Of a stretch of 50,052 nucleotides of DNA, positions 16,640-25,318 are shown one piece after another (within the stretch, counting starts at the first letter, position 1; each line of letters opens with the position of its first letter). The notes beneath the pieces were generated by a model. It ran no database searches, had not been told where the DNA came from, and saw only the letters and a program-made list of their open reading frames with translations. Origin of the DNA: Hydrogenophaga sp. (GTDB taxonomy: Bacteria > Pseudomonadota > Gammaproteobacteria > Burkholderiales > Burkholderiaceae_C). The DNA lies in the NCBI RefSeq assembly GCF_030373225.1, contig NZ_JAUCZG010000032.1:1-50052 (forward strand). Direction: 5' to 3'. Position numbers and translations under genes: made by a program.

Positions 16640-18892
16640 GTGAACGCCCAGCCCGACACGTCGACCCTTCACCAGCGGCCCGGCGCGGTGCGCTGGGCCA
16701 TCGGCGCAGGCCTGGTCTTCATGACCGGTGTGGGCATGGTGCTGCTGTTCCTGCTCACCCTGGCCACGCGCAACCGGGCGCTGTACGAACAGAACTTCGG
16801 CTGGCTGGTGGCCATCAACGTGGCGGTGGCGGGGTTTCTCCTTCTGGTCATCGTGTGGCTGGGTGCGCGTCTGGTCCTGCGGTTCAGGCGCGGCAAGTTC
16901 GGCAGCCGCCTGCTCATCAAGCTGGCCGCCATCATCGGACTGGTCGGTGTGTTGCCCGGTCTGCTCATCTACACCGTTTCCTACCAGTTCGTCTCGCGTT
17001 CGATCGAGAGCTGGTTCGACGTGCGGGTGGAGTCGGCGCTGACCGCAGGCCTCAACCTCGGGCGCACCACGCTGGACACGCTCGCCGCCGACCTCGGCAG
17101 CAAGACGCGCGTGGCCGCCGAAGGACTGGGCCGCACGCCCAACTCGTCCGCGGTGCTGGCGCTGGAACGGCTGCGCGAGCAGTTGGGTGTCACCGACCTG
17201 GTGCTGTGGAGCGCCTCGGGCCAGGCGCTCGGCAGTTCCGGCATGTCGCGCTTCGACCTCACGCCCGAGCGGCCCAGTGCGGCGCAGTTGCGCACGGTGC
17301 GCAGTGCCCGCGTGGTGGCACAGATCGAGGGCCTGGACGAAGGTTCGGACGGTGAGCTCCAGGCGGCCATGGCCATCAACCAGGCGCGCATCAAGGTGCT
17401 GGCGCTGGTGAGTCCGCCCAGCTTCGGCTTTGACGCCGAACCCCGCTTCCTTCAGGTGGTGGCGCCGTTGCCTGCCGCGCTGGTGGCCGACGCGCTGGCC
17501 GTGCAGGTGGCCAACCGCGAGTACCAGGAGCGTGCGCTGGCGCGCGAGGGCCTGCGCCGCATGTACATCGGCACCCTGACCCTGGCGCTGTTTCTGGCGG
17601 TCTTCGGCGCGGTGCTGCTGGCGGTGCTGCTGGGCAACCAGTTGATCCGTCCACTGCTGGTGCTGGCCGAAGGCATGCGCGAGGTGGCCACCGGTGACCT
17701 GTCGCCCAAAAAGGCGCTCACTTCGCGCGACGAGCTCGCCGGCCTCACCCGCACCTTTGCCCTCATGACGCAGGACCTCTCGGACGCGCGCGCGGCCGTG
17801 CAGCAGAGCATGGAGCAGGTGGATGCCGCGCGCGGCAACCTGCAGACCATCCTGGACAACCTCACCGCCGGCGTGGTGGTGCTCGACCAGCAAGGCCGTG
17901 TGCAAAGCGTCAATCCTGGCGCGGCGCGCATCCTGCGCACCCCGCTGACGCGGCACCTGGGGCAGCCTCTGGCCACCGTGGCCGGGCTGGAAACCTTTTC
18001 TTCCGCCGTGCTGCAGCAGTTCGAGCGCTTCCTCTCGGACCAGACCCCGAACGAGGGCGGCTACTGGCAACAATCGTTCGAACTCAGCGCCAACGGCGCG
18101 ACACCGTTCGACGAAGGCATCACCCTGATCGCCCGCGGCGCGCTGCTGCCCAACAACGAGCGCCTGCTGGTGTTCGACGACGTGTCTGAAATGGTGTCGG
18201 CCCAGCGCGCCAAGGCCTGGGGTGAGGTGGCCCGGCGCCTGGCGCACGAAATCAAGAATCCGCTCACACCGATCCAGCTGTCGGCCGAACGCCTGGCCAT
18301 GAAGCTTGACGGGAAGGTGCCGCCCGCCGAGCAGGCGATCCTCAACAAGTCGGTGCGCACCATCGTCGACCAGGTCGATGCCATGAAGCGCCTGGTCAAC
18401 GAGTTTCGTGACTACGCGCGGCTGCCCGCTGCGCAGCTGCAGCCGGTGGACGTCAATGCGCTCGCGCGGGACATCCTCTCGCTGTATGACAACGCCGAGG
18501 TGCCGGTGCGCCTGGAGGCCGCCGACAACCTGCCCATGGCCCAGGCCGACCCGCAGCAGATGCGGCAGATCCTGCACAACCTCGTGCAGAACGCCCAGGA
18601 CGCCATGGCCGGTCAGGTGGGCGCCGAGGTGATCCTGCGCACGCGCCGCTCGGAATCCGGCCAGTGGGTGCGCCTGTCCGTGCTCGACCAGGGGCCTGGC
18701 TTTGCCGAGCACATCCTCAAGCGCGCGTTCGAACCCTACGTCACCACCAAGGTCAAGGGCACCGGTCTGGGCCTGGCGGTGGTCAAGAAGATCATGGACG
18801 AGCACGGCGGGCGGGTGGACCTCGGCAACCGCGTGACCGATGGCAAGGTGATCGGCGCACAAGTGTCGTTATCATTCGCAGTTGCCAATTGA
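16640..18892 (+). CDS. NtrY-like membrane sensor histidine kinase
   Basis: A 750-aa kinase. Three N-terminal membrane helices (about 18-42, 54-78, 90-112) are followed by a periplasmic region (about 113-310), a fourth helix (about 312-335), HAMP (to about 388), a PAS domain (from about 398, ILDNLTAGVVVLDQQGRV), HisKA with H536 (RRLAHEIKNPLTPIQ), and HATPase (NLVQNAQDAM, GPGFAEHILKRAFEPYVTTK, GTGLGLAVVKK). This is the NtrY layout. The start is GTG; no upstream ATG fits. It lies 32 nt after the DUF4390 gene and 30 nt before the NtrX-like regulator, its probable partner. The signal sensed is unknown; nitrogen or redox sensing is known for relatives. Confidence 0.93.
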   Translation: MNAQPDTSTLHQRPGAVRWAIGAGLVFMTGVGMVLLFLLTLATRNRALYEQNFGWLVAINVAVAGFLLLVIVWLGARLVLRFRRGKFGSRLLIKLAAIIGLVGVLPGLLIYTVSYQFVSRSIESWFDVRVESALTAGLNLGRTTLDTLAADLGSKTRVAAEGLGRTPNSSAVLALERLREQLGVTDLVLWSASGQALGSSGMSRFDLTPERPSAAQLRTVRSARVVAQIEGLDEGSDGELQAAMAINQARIKVLALVSPPSFGFDAEPRFLQVVAPLPAALVADALAVQVANREYQERALAREGLRRMYIGTLTLALFLAVFGAVLLAVLLGNQLIRPLLVLAEGMREVATGDLSPKKALTSRDELAGLTRTFALMTQDLSDARAAVQQSMEQVDAARGNLQTILDNLTAGVVVLDQQGRVQSVNPGAARILRTPLTRHLGQPLATVAGLETFSSAVLQQFERFLSDQTPNEGGYWQQSFELSANGATPFDEGITLIARGALLPNNERLLVFDDVSEMVSAQRAKAWGEVARRLAHEIKNPLTPIQLSAERLAMKLDGKVPPAEQAILNKSVRTIVDQVDAMKRLVNEFRDYARLPAAQLQPVDVNALARDILSLYDNAEVPVRLEAADNLPMAQADPQQMRQILHNLVQNAQDAMAGQVGAEVILRTRRSESGQWVRLSVLDQGPGFAEHILKRAFEPYVTTKVKGTGLGLAVVKKIMDEHGGRVDLGNRVTDGKVIGAQVSLSFAVAN

Positions 18893-18922
18893 CAACAAGC
18901 ACCGAGGGACACACACCGCGCC

Positions 18923-19615
18923 ATGGCAACAATTCTGGTTGTAGATGATGAACTGGGCATCCGGGACCTGCTTTCCGAAATCCTGAACGACGAAGGCCAC
19001 ACGGTCGAACTTGCCGAAAACGCGGCCCAGGCGCGGGCGGTTCGCGCCCAGCTGCGCCCCGATCTCGTGCTGCTCGACATCTGGATGCCCGACACCGACG
19101 GCGTGACCCTGCTGAAAGAGTGGGCCAGCGCCGGCCTGTTGTCGATGCCGGTCATCATGATGAGCGGGCACGCCACCATCGACACCGCGGTGGAAGCCAC
19201 GCGCATCGGCGCCACGGCCTTCCTCGAAAAGCCGATCACCATGGCCAAGCTGCTGAAGGCGGTTGACCACGGACTCAACAAGACGGCCCCCAAAACCAGC
19301 CCGATCGTGGCGCCGCTTCGCATGGCAACAGGACTGGCCATGGAGCTCACGGTCGAAGCGGCCATGACCGGCGGCAGCCTGCCCGAACTGGTGATGGACA
19401 TGGGGCCGCAGGCCTCGCAGTCCTTCAACCTCGAAGGCCCGCTGCGTGAAACCCGCGACGAATTCGAGAAAGCCTACTTCGAGTACCACCTCGCCAAAGA
19501 GGCCGGCTCCATGACCCGCGTGGCCGAAAAGACCGGGCTGGAGCGCACCCATCTCTACCGCAAGCTCAAGCAGCTCGGCGTGGACCTGGCGCGCAGCAAA
19601 CGCAACGCGCTGTGA
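18923..19615 (+). CDS. NtrX-like response regulator without AAA+ domain (REC-HTH)
   Basis: A 230-aa regulator. The receiver (about 1-120) is intact: D8/D9, phospho-acceptor D52 (LLDIWMPDTDG), S81 and K103. A linker of about 60 residues follows, then a Fis-type helix-turn-helix at the C-terminus (about 185-225, MTRVAEKTGLERTHLYRKLK). NtrX/NtrC proteins normally have a roughly 240-residue sigma-54 AAA+ ATPase between these parts. Here it is absent, with no GAFTGA or Walker motifs, so the protein should bind DNA but not activate sigma-54 polymerase. It is probably the partner of the kinase just upstream. Whether it represses or activates sigma-70 promoters cannot be told. Confidence 0.92.
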   Translation: MATILVVDDELGIRDLLSEILNDEGHTVELAENAAQARAVRAQLRPDLVLLDIWMPDTDGVTLLKEWASAGLLSMPVIMMSGHATIDTAVEATRIGATAFLEKPITMAKLLKAVDHGLNKTAPKTSPIVAPLRMATGLAMELTVEAAMTGGSLPELVMDMGPQASQSFNLEGPLRETRDEFEKAYFEYHLAKEAGSMTRVAEKTGLERTHLYRKLKQLGVDLARSKRNAL

Positions 19616-19672
19616 GCCCGGCCGCCGGCAAGACCAGCCCCTGGAAGCTGCTACAATCTCGCTTCTCCCGAA

Positions 19673-19748
19673 GGCCCGGTAGCTCAGTTGGTAGAGCAGC
19701 GGATTGAAAATCCGCGTGTCGATGGTTCGATTCCGTCCCAGGCCACCA
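19673..19748 (+). tRNA. tRNA-Phe (anticodon GAA)
   Basis: A 76-nt cloverleaf with encoded CCA. The anticodon arm GCGGA-TTGAAAA-TCCGC gives anticodon GAA, phenylalanine. The T arm is GATGG-TTCGATT-CCGTC. The acceptor stem GGCCCGG/CCAGGCC has one C-A mismatch (19677 with 19740). All other invariant positions look normal. Confidence 0.97.
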
Positions 19749-19758
19749 CTCATCTCGC

Positions 19759-19787
19759 AAAAGCCCATCCATCGCGATGGGCTTTTT
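19759..19787 (+). terminator. Terminator after tRNA-Phe
   Basis: AAAAGCCCATC (19759-19769) pairs with GATGGGCTTTT (19776-19786) around a 6-nt loop, ending in five T residues. It starts 10 nt after the tRNA end. Confidence 0.9.
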
Positions 19788-19841
19788 CGTTTCCGAGCCG
19801 CCCCTCGCGGGGCTGTGCTCCACGCCTTGCGCAGGACGCCC

Positions 19842-20198
19842 ATGAACCCAGAACTTCTTGATCACAAGCACGCAGCCATCGTTGCCGACCTGTCCCAATG
19901 CCTTGTCACGCGCACCCTGGGCCAGGTGGCGGACGAAGCGCGTCGGGATGGCGAGAGCCTCGAGCAGATGGTGGATCGTTACGAGATCGACTTTGCCTGG
20001 CAGGTGCTGGGTTCCGAGCGACTGCGCAGCAGCAGCCTGGCGGCGCTGGAGCAGCGGCTCGATCGCCCGGCCAGTTCGGCGCAACAGGCCAGCCTGGTGG
20101 CGGTGCTGGCCGCGGTGGCGGCAGCGCAGGCCTCCGATGTGCTGATGAGTTTCGACAACGATGTCGCGGACCGGCTGAGCGGTTTGCTGGCGGCCTGA
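19842..20198 (+). CDS. Hypothetical protein (118 aa)
   Basis: I do not recognise this family. The product is a small, mostly helical, acidic protein (MNPELLDHKHAAIVADLSQ...) with an Ala-rich second half and no membrane segment or signal peptide. The ATG has GCAGGA about 7 nt upstream. Codon use (GC-rich third positions) looks like its neighbours. It stands alone between tRNA-Phe and a small lipoprotein gene on the same strand. Confidence 0.65.
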   Translation: MNPELLDHKHAAIVADLSQCLVTRTLGQVADEARRDGESLEQMVDRYEIDFAWQVLGSERLRSSSLAALEQRLDRPASSAQQASLVAVLAAVAAAQASDVLMSFDNDVADRLSGLLAA

Positions 20199-20291
20199 CA
20201 ACGCGAAGCGTTCGCCCCGTTGTGCACTTGCACGACGCGCCGGCCCGGTGCATGCTGCGTGCTTTGTGACCCGTCCATTCAGGGAACCGTC

Positions 20292-20534
20292 ATGGCCGCT
20301 CACCCTTCCTTCCTCGTCGCCCTGGTTCGCACCCGCAGGGTCTGGCTGGCTGCGACCTGTCTGTGGCTGGCGGGATGCGGCGTTGAAACCGCGGGCACCG
20401 CGGCTGCGATCGGTGCGGCGCAGACACAAGAGATCGAGCGGGGCCGCCTGGCGCAGGAGCAGGTGCAGCAAGAGCTGCAGAAGTCGGCGGAGCGGGCACA
20501 GCAGCGGGCCGACCCGCTGGCCAACGGCTACTGA
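20292..20534 (+). CDS. Small lipoprotein, unknown function (80 aa)
   Basis: An 80-aa protein with a lipoprotein signal: basic N-region with two Arg (RTRR), hydrophobic core, and lipobox LAGC (Cys29). The mature part is about 50 residues, with a short Ala/Thr stretch then a charged helix (EIERGRLAQEQVQQELQK). AGGGA lies about 6 nt before the ATG. Convergent with the following minus-strand gene, 12 nt apart. It resembles small Ala/Gln-rich outer-membrane lipoproteins but no function can be assigned. Confidence 0.7.
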   Translation: MAAHPSFLVALVRTRRVWLAATCLWLAGCGVETAGTAAAIGAAQTQEIERGRLAQEQVQQELQKSAERAQQRADPLANGY

Positions 20535-20546
20535 GGGCTGACCCCG

Positions 20547-21032
20547 TCAGCGCCAGCCAGGCGCCTTCTTGAGCACGAAGTTCATCACCGGCCCGCCGGT
20601 GGGTCGACCTTCGGCCGGGCGGCGGATGCCGCGCAGTTCCTGCGCACACCCGGACGGCGTCACCTCGCCTTCCCACACCGCGTCCATGGTCACGCCGTCG
20701 GCCGATTCATCGAGGTTGAATGCACCCTGGGTGACGTCGCCCGAGACCCGTGCCTGGACATCGTTGCCGGGGGTGGTTCGCTTGAGGCTGCCGCGCACGC
20801 TGCCCGGGTACTCGGGGTGGCGCTCGAACAGGACCGCGCCGCTGGAGGAGGGCGTGGCTTCGCTGCCGCCCTCCTGCGGCCAGAGCACGAGTTGCCACAG
20901 GCCGTAGAGCTGGGCCGGAACCATCTCGCCGGCCTGCGTGCAGGCGACGGCGGGCGTCTGTGCGGCGGCGGGTGCCGGGCACAAGGCCATCAGCGCGGCG
21001 GCAGACAGCCAGGCTGGAACCAGGTCTCTCAT
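20547..21032 (-). CDS. Hypothetical secreted protein (161 aa)
   Basis: A 161-aa protein with a Sec signal peptide ending near PAPAAAQ (about residue 25). The mature part begins TPAVACTQAGEMVPAQLYG, has the Trp-rich stretch GLWQLVLWPQEGG and ends in a basic tail; two Cys may form a disulfide. I do not recognise the family. The start overlaps the rep stop as ATGA (21029-21032), so it is probably translated from the rep message. A link to helicase function is unlikely because it is exported. Confidence 0.75.
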   Translation of the reverse strand: MRDLVPAWLSAAALMALCPAPAAAQTPAVACTQAGEMVPAQLYGLWQLVLWPQEGGSEATPSSSGAVLFERHPEYPGSVRGSLKRTTPGNDVQARVSGDVTQGAFNLDESADGVTMDAVWEGEVTPSGCAQELRGIRRPAEGRPTGGPVMNFVLKKAPGWR

Positions 21033-23200
21033 GGTGCGATGTCCGCTGCTTTCTGGGCTGCCTGCTCGGTGGCGCGCTGGGCAAACTCGGCACGCAGCGC
21101 GCGCAGCTTCTCGCGCGGGTCTTCCTTCACCGTGTTCTGGTCCAGTGCCATCTCCTGAATGAAGCGGCTGGCCTGACCCGGAATGCTTTCGCGACCCTTC
21201 TTGCGCCGCTTGAGCCAGCTCACCGCGAGCGTGCGCTGGGCGCGCGTGATGCCCACATACATGAGGCGCCGCTCTTCCTGCAGGCGCTGCGCCATGCTCT
21301 CGGTGGCGACGTCGCTCTGGCCGGGCTCATCAGTCATCTTGAACGGCAGCAGGCCTTCGTTCACCCCGACCAGCATCACGTGGGGCCACTCCAGGCCCTT
21401 GGACGCATGCAGGGTGGACAGCGTGACCACGTTCTGGTCCTTCTCGCGTTCGGAGAGGGTGGAGAGCAAGGCAATGGTTTGCACGACTTCCATCAGCGAC
21501 TTGGCCCCCACGCTCCCCACCGCGTTGGGTTCGCTGCCCCCCGAGGAGGCTCGTGCTCCCTCGGGCGGCCCGGCGGTGCCCGTGCGCTCGCCCTCCACCT
21601 GCATGCCTGCCTCGTCTTCGATCTGACCGCCGCAGCGCCCCGCGACCCAGTCGCAGAAGTCCATCACGTTGGTCCAGCGCGCAGCGGCGACTTTCTCGTT
21701 GTCCTCGCTCTCGAACAGGTGCTTTTCGTACGCGATGTCCTTGAGCCACTCGGTGAGAAAGGCGCGCGCTGCTTCGTGGCCGACGGTGTGCCTGGCCCGG
21801 TATTCGAGTTCGTTCACCGCACGGCCGAATTCATGCAGGGTGGCCACGGCCCGGGCGGGCAGGGCCGTGCCCAGGGAGTTCGAAAACAGCGCCTCGAACA
21901 GGCTGAGCCGGTATTGCGTGGCGAAGGTGCCCAGCGCCTGCAGGGTGGTGTGGCCGATGCCCCGCTTGGGCGTGGTGGCCGAGCGCAGAAATGCCGGGTC
22001 GTCGTCGTTGTTCACCAGCAGACGCAGCCAGGCGCAGAGATCACGGATCTCGGCCTTGTCGAAGAAGCTCTGGCCTCCCGAGACCTTGTAGGGAATCTGC
22101 GCGCGGCGCAGCGACTGCTCGAAAGGGCGCGCCATGTGGTTGGCCCGGTAGAGGATGGCGAAGTCGCGGAACTCCTTGTGCTGCGAGCTCGAGCGCAGGC
22201 TCTGTATGCGCGCCACTGCGCGCTCGGCCTCGTGCTCCTCGTTGTCGGCGTCGACCACGCGCACCGGCTCACCCTCGCCCAGGTCGCTCCACAGCGTCTT
22301 TGGAAACAGCTTGGGGTTGGGTCCGATCACGTTGTTGGCCGCGCGCAGGATCGCGCTGGTGGAGCGGTAGTTCTGCTCCAGCTTGATGACCTTGAGCTCG
22401 GGGTAGTCCTGCGGCAGGCGCTTGAGGTTGTCCAGCGTGGCCCCGCGCCAGCCGTAGATGGACTGGTCGTCGTCGCCCACGGCCGTGAAACGCGCGCGCT
22501 CGCCCACCAGCAGCTTGAGCAGCTCGTACTGCGTGGCGTTGGTGTCCTGGTATTCGTCCACCAGCACATGCCCCATCTTCTTCTGCCAGCGTTCGCGCAC
22601 GTCGGGGTGCTCGGTGAGCAGCTTGAACGGCAGGCCGATCAGGTCGTCGAAGTCCACGCTCTGGTAGGCCGTCAGGCGCTCCTCGTAGCGGCCCATGATG
22701 GTGGCGGTCACGCGTTCGTTCTCGTCCTTCGCCTGTGCGAGCGCCTGGGCCGAATTCAGGCCTGCGTTCTTCAGGGCACTGATGGCCCACTGCCAGCCGC
22801 GCGCCGTGGCCGCATCGGTGGTGCCGCCGCAGTCTTTCAGCAGGCTCGTGATGTCGTCGGTGTCGAGAATGGAAAACTGCTTCTTCAGGCCGAGTGCCGA
22901 GCCGTCCTCGCGCAGCAGGCGAACGCCCAGCGCATGGAAGGTGCAGATCAGCACCTTTTTCGCATCCCGCCCCACCAGTTGCCCGGCCCGCTCGCGCATT
23001 TCGGCGGCGGCCTTGTTGGTGAAGGTGATGGCGGCAATGCGGTCGGCGGCCAGGCCCGCCTGGATCAGGCGGCCGATCTTGTGGGTGATCACGCGCGTCT
23101 TGCCCGAACCGGCGCCCGCCAGCACCAGACACGGCCCGCCCAGGTGGTTCACGGCTTCGAGCTGGGCAAGGTTCAGGCCGGAGCCTGTGGGAGCGGACAT
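21029..23200 (-). CDS. rep: ATP-dependent DNA helicase Rep (UvrD/Rep superfamily 1)
   Basis: A 723-aa 3'-5' DNA helicase that helps replication forks pass protein blocks. Walker A is AGAGSGKT (28-35). Motif Ia is ITFTNKAAAEM, motif II VDEYQDTN (about 214-221), motif III GDDDQSIYGWRGA, then QNYRST, TLHASKGLEW and RRLMYVGITRAQ. The N-terminus and SGGQSFFDKAEIRDL fit Rep more closely than UvrD. An extra Gly/Ala/Ser-rich stretch at about residues 536-566 (ERTGTAGPPEGARASSGG) interrupts the normally well-aligned region before TLHASKGLEW. Its DNA resembles an intergenic hairpin repeat. The 161-aa gene overlaps its stop by 4 nt. Confidence 0.93.
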   Translation of the reverse strand: MSAPTGSGLNLAQLEAVNHLGGPCLVLAGAGSGKTRVITHKIGRLIQAGLAADRIAAITFTNKAAAEMRERAGQLVGRDAKKVLICTFHALGVRLLREDGSALGLKKQFSILDTDDITSLLKDCGGTTDAATARGWQWAISALKNAGLNSAQALAQAKDENERVTATIMGRYEERLTAYQSVDFDDLIGLPFKLLTEHPDVRERWQKKMGHVLVDEYQDTNATQYELLKLLVGERARFTAVGDDDQSIYGWRGATLDNLKRLPQDYPELKVIKLEQNYRSTSAILRAANNVIGPNPKLFPKTLWSDLGEGEPVRVVDADNEEHEAERAVARIQSLRSSSQHKEFRDFAILYRANHMARPFEQSLRRAQIPYKVSGGQSFFDKAEIRDLCAWLRLLVNNDDDPAFLRSATTPKRGIGHTTLQALGTFATQYRLSLFEALFSNSLGTALPARAVATLHEFGRAVNELEYRARHTVGHEAARAFLTEWLKDIAYEKHLFESEDNEKVAAARWTNVMDFCDWVAGRCGGQIEDEAGMQVEGERTGTAGPPEGARASSGGSEPNAVGSVGAKSLMEVVQTIALLSTLSEREKDQNVVTLSTLHASKGLEWPHVMLVGVNEGLLPFKMTDEPGQSDVATESMAQRLQEERRLMYVGITRAQRTLAVSWLKRRKKGRESIPGQASRFIQEMALDQNTVKEDPREKLRALRAEFAQRATEQAAQKAADIAP
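21530..21580. repeat. GC-rich hairpin repeat inside the rep coding frame
   Basis: CCCGAGGAG (21540-21548) pairs with CTCCCTCGGG (21556-21565, one extra C), followed by CGGCCCGGCGGTG. The order TTCGCTGCCCCCCGAGG ... CGGGCGGCCCGGCGGTG looks like the intergenic repeats of Comamonadaceae (from memory). It is translated on the minus strand as part of a low-complexity segment of Rep, so the element appears to have been absorbed in frame. Confidence 0.5.
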
Positions 23201-23481
23201 GGGTGTGGGGCGGGCGTCCGGGTGAGCCGGGGCGGGGGCCAGGAGCGCAGGGGTTGGGGGGAGGCTGGATCATACCGACCGCACTGTCGGGCCGTCCCAT
23301 GGCCCCGCACCGCTCGCGTCGCGAATGTGAAACCTGTAACGGCGCGTGAGGATTGCGTACCTACGACTGACAAAACGCCGCCGGCCGCGACGCCGCTTGA
23401 TTTTTCTCACGCTGGTCCGGCCCCCTCGTCCCCATCCTGCGGGAATGCGCGGCGCCTTCGTGCCGCAAGCAAGGATTTGCA
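23201..23481. other. Divergent spacer between rep and the DUF2202 gene
   Basis: 281 nt with no convincing ORF, RNA gene or clear sigma-70 promoter. It must hold the start sites of both divergent genes. A short AT-richer stretch (CTTGATTTTTCTCACG, about 23397-23412) is the only compositional change noticed. Confidence 0.4.
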
Positions 23482-24165
23482 ATGCAAAGAAAACGATTCC
23501 TGCGACTGGCAGGCATCACCCTGGGTGGAATCGCCCTCGCGCCGGTGTTGACGGCGTGTGGCGGCGGCGACGAGGCGGCCATCGACGCTTCAGTCCCCGT
23601 GCTTGACCGCACCGCGCTGGAGCCGCTGCAGGGGGAAGAGCTCTCGGCGGAAGAAATCGCCGGCCTGCTGTTCATGCGCGAAGAGGAGAAGCTCGCGCAC
23701 GATGTCTACGTGGCGCTGTACGGCCTCTGGGGCGCGCAGGTGTTCAGCAACATCGTGCCCAGCGAGGCGCAACACACCGAAGCCGTCCGCCAGCTCATCC
23801 TGGCCCACGGCCTGGCCGATCCGGCGGCGACCACGCCGCCCGGCGTGTTCGTGAATGCCGAGCTGCAACGGCTGTACGACCAGCTCGTGGCCATGGGCCA
23901 GCCCAGCCTGATCGACGCGCTCAAGGTGGGCTGCCTGGTCGAAGAGAAGGACATCGTGGACATCGAGGAGAAAAAACGGGAGGTGCTCGACGAGCCCGAC
24001 ATCGTGGCCGTGTACGACAACCTGCTCTGCGGCTCGCGCAACCACCTGCGGGCCTTCAACCGGGCGCTGGAGACGGCCGGCGGTGTGTATGACCAGCCGC
24101 AGTTCCTGAGCCTGGACGAGTGGACGGCGATCGCCGGTTCGGCACCGGAGCTCTGCGGCGCCTGA
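23482..24165 (+). CDS. DUF2202 ferritin-like domain protein, exported
   Basis: A 227-aa protein. The N-terminus combines a basic start (MQRKRFLRLAG) with a hydrophobic core and LTAC followed by GGG, so it is a probable lipoprotein (Cys about 31). The body carries GLLFMREEEKLAHDVYVALY and SEAQHTEAVRQLI, Glu/His patterns of the DUF2202 ferritin-like helical bundle, where they may bind a di-metal centre. EEKDIVDIEEKKREV and SRNHLRAFNRALE complete the bundle. The function of the family is not known. It stands alone on the plus strand. Confidence 0.85.
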   Translation: MQRKRFLRLAGITLGGIALAPVLTACGGGDEAAIDASVPVLDRTALEPLQGEELSAEEIAGLLFMREEEKLAHDVYVALYGLWGAQVFSNIVPSEAQHTEAVRQLILAHGLADPAATTPPGVFVNAELQRLYDQLVAMGQPSLIDALKVGCLVEEKDIVDIEEKKREVLDEPDIVAVYDNLLCGSRNHLRAFNRALETAGGVYDQPQFLSLDEWTAIAGSAPELCGA

Positions 24166-24239
24166 CCCGGGCACGGGCAGGGTGAGCGACCCGGTCCCTT
24201 TCTGACCGGCGCCGGGCCGGGCGCGCCGCTACTGACACA

Positions 24240-25211
24240 ATGGCGCCCGTGCTCAACATCCTGCTCGTCACATTTCCTTTCTTTGCGCTCGTGCTGGCCG
24301 GATTCGTGGCCGCGCGGCGCGGGATGCTGCCGCTGGACGCGATTCCCGGCCTCAACGGTTTTGTGCTGTTCTTCGCGCTGCCGTGTCTGTTGTACCGCTT
24401 CGGCTCGACCACGCCGATAGCCGAATTGCTGGATCCGTCGGTGGTGGGTGTTTACCTGCTGTGCGCGCTGGTGATGGTGGCGTTTGCCGTGGCGATGACG
24501 CTGAACAGCCGCATCCGCTGGAACGACGCTTCGCTCGGTGCCCTGGTGGCGGCGTTTCCCAACACCGGCTTCATGGGTGTGCCGCTGCTGGCGGCGCTGC
24601 TGGGCCCGCAGGTGGCGGGCACGGTGATCGTGACCATGCTGGTCGACATGGTGATCACCAGTTCGTTGTGCATCGCGCTGTCCCGGCTGGACGGCAGCCA
24701 GGGTCACGGCGGGCAGGCCATGCTGCAGGCGGGCAAAAAGGCCTTGCGCGGCGTGGTGGCCAATCCCATGCCCTGGTCGATCATCCTGGGTGCCGTGGCC
24801 TCTGCTTTCGCGTTCACCCTGCCAAAGCCGGTCGAGCAGACCGTGTGGCTGCTGGCCGACGCCGCCTCGCCGGTGGCGTTGTTCACCATCGGCGCGGTGC
24901 TGGCGCGTGCCCAGATGCGGTCCAGCCACCCCATGCCTGTGTCGGATTATTTGCCGGTGACGCTCATGAAGCTGGTGCTGCACCCGCTGCTGGTGCTCGC
25001 GCTGGGGTCGGCCGCGATTCAGCTGGGTGTGCCGCTCTCGCCAGCGGCGCTCACGGTGATGGTGCTGGTGGCGGCCTTGCCGAGCGCGAGCAACGTCTCG
25101 CTGCTGGCAGAGCGCTTCGGCGCCGACAACGGGCGCATCGCCCGCATCATCCTGGTCACGACCGTCGCGGCATTTTTCACTTTTTCGGGCGCCGTCAGCC
25201 TGCTGACCTGA
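24240..25211 (+). CDS. AEC (auxin efflux carrier) family transporter
   Basis: A 323-aa integral membrane protein with about ten hydrophobic helices. The family motifs are visible: LNGFVLFFALPCLLYRFG near the N-terminus and ALVAAFPNTGFMGVPLLAAL in the middle, with the inverted second half ending in PSASNVSLLAERFGAD. AEC transporters in bacteria export or exchange small organic acids such as malate or malonate; the substrate here cannot be told. The start ATG lies 74 nt after the DUF2202 gene. Confidence 0.9.
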   Translation: MAPVLNILLVTFPFFALVLAGFVAARRGMLPLDAIPGLNGFVLFFALPCLLYRFGSTTPIAELLDPSVVGVYLLCALVMVAFAVAMTLNSRIRWNDASLGALVAAFPNTGFMGVPLLAALLGPQVAGTVIVTMLVDMVITSSLCIALSRLDGSQGHGGQAMLQAGKKALRGVVANPMPWSIILGAVASAFAFTLPKPVEQTVWLLADAASPVALFTIGAVLARAQMRSSHPMPVSDYLPVTLMKLVLHPLLVLALGSAAIQLGVPLSPAALTVMVLVAALPSASNVSLLAERFGADNGRIARIILVTTVAAFFTFSGAVSLLT

Positions 25212-25318
25212 AGCGCCGGGCTTCAGTTTGGCGCCGCCGGCGCCGATACAGAAGCCAAGGCGCTTGTTGAAGGCGCCCGGGTGGTCAACGACCACCGACC
25301 CGCGCACGGAGAACCCTC

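Noticed and set aside
25230..25244. GGCGCC-GCC-GGCGCC palindrome after the AEC transporter gene as a terminator
   Set aside because: The stem is short, there is no T-run, and such palindromes are expected by chance at this GC content.
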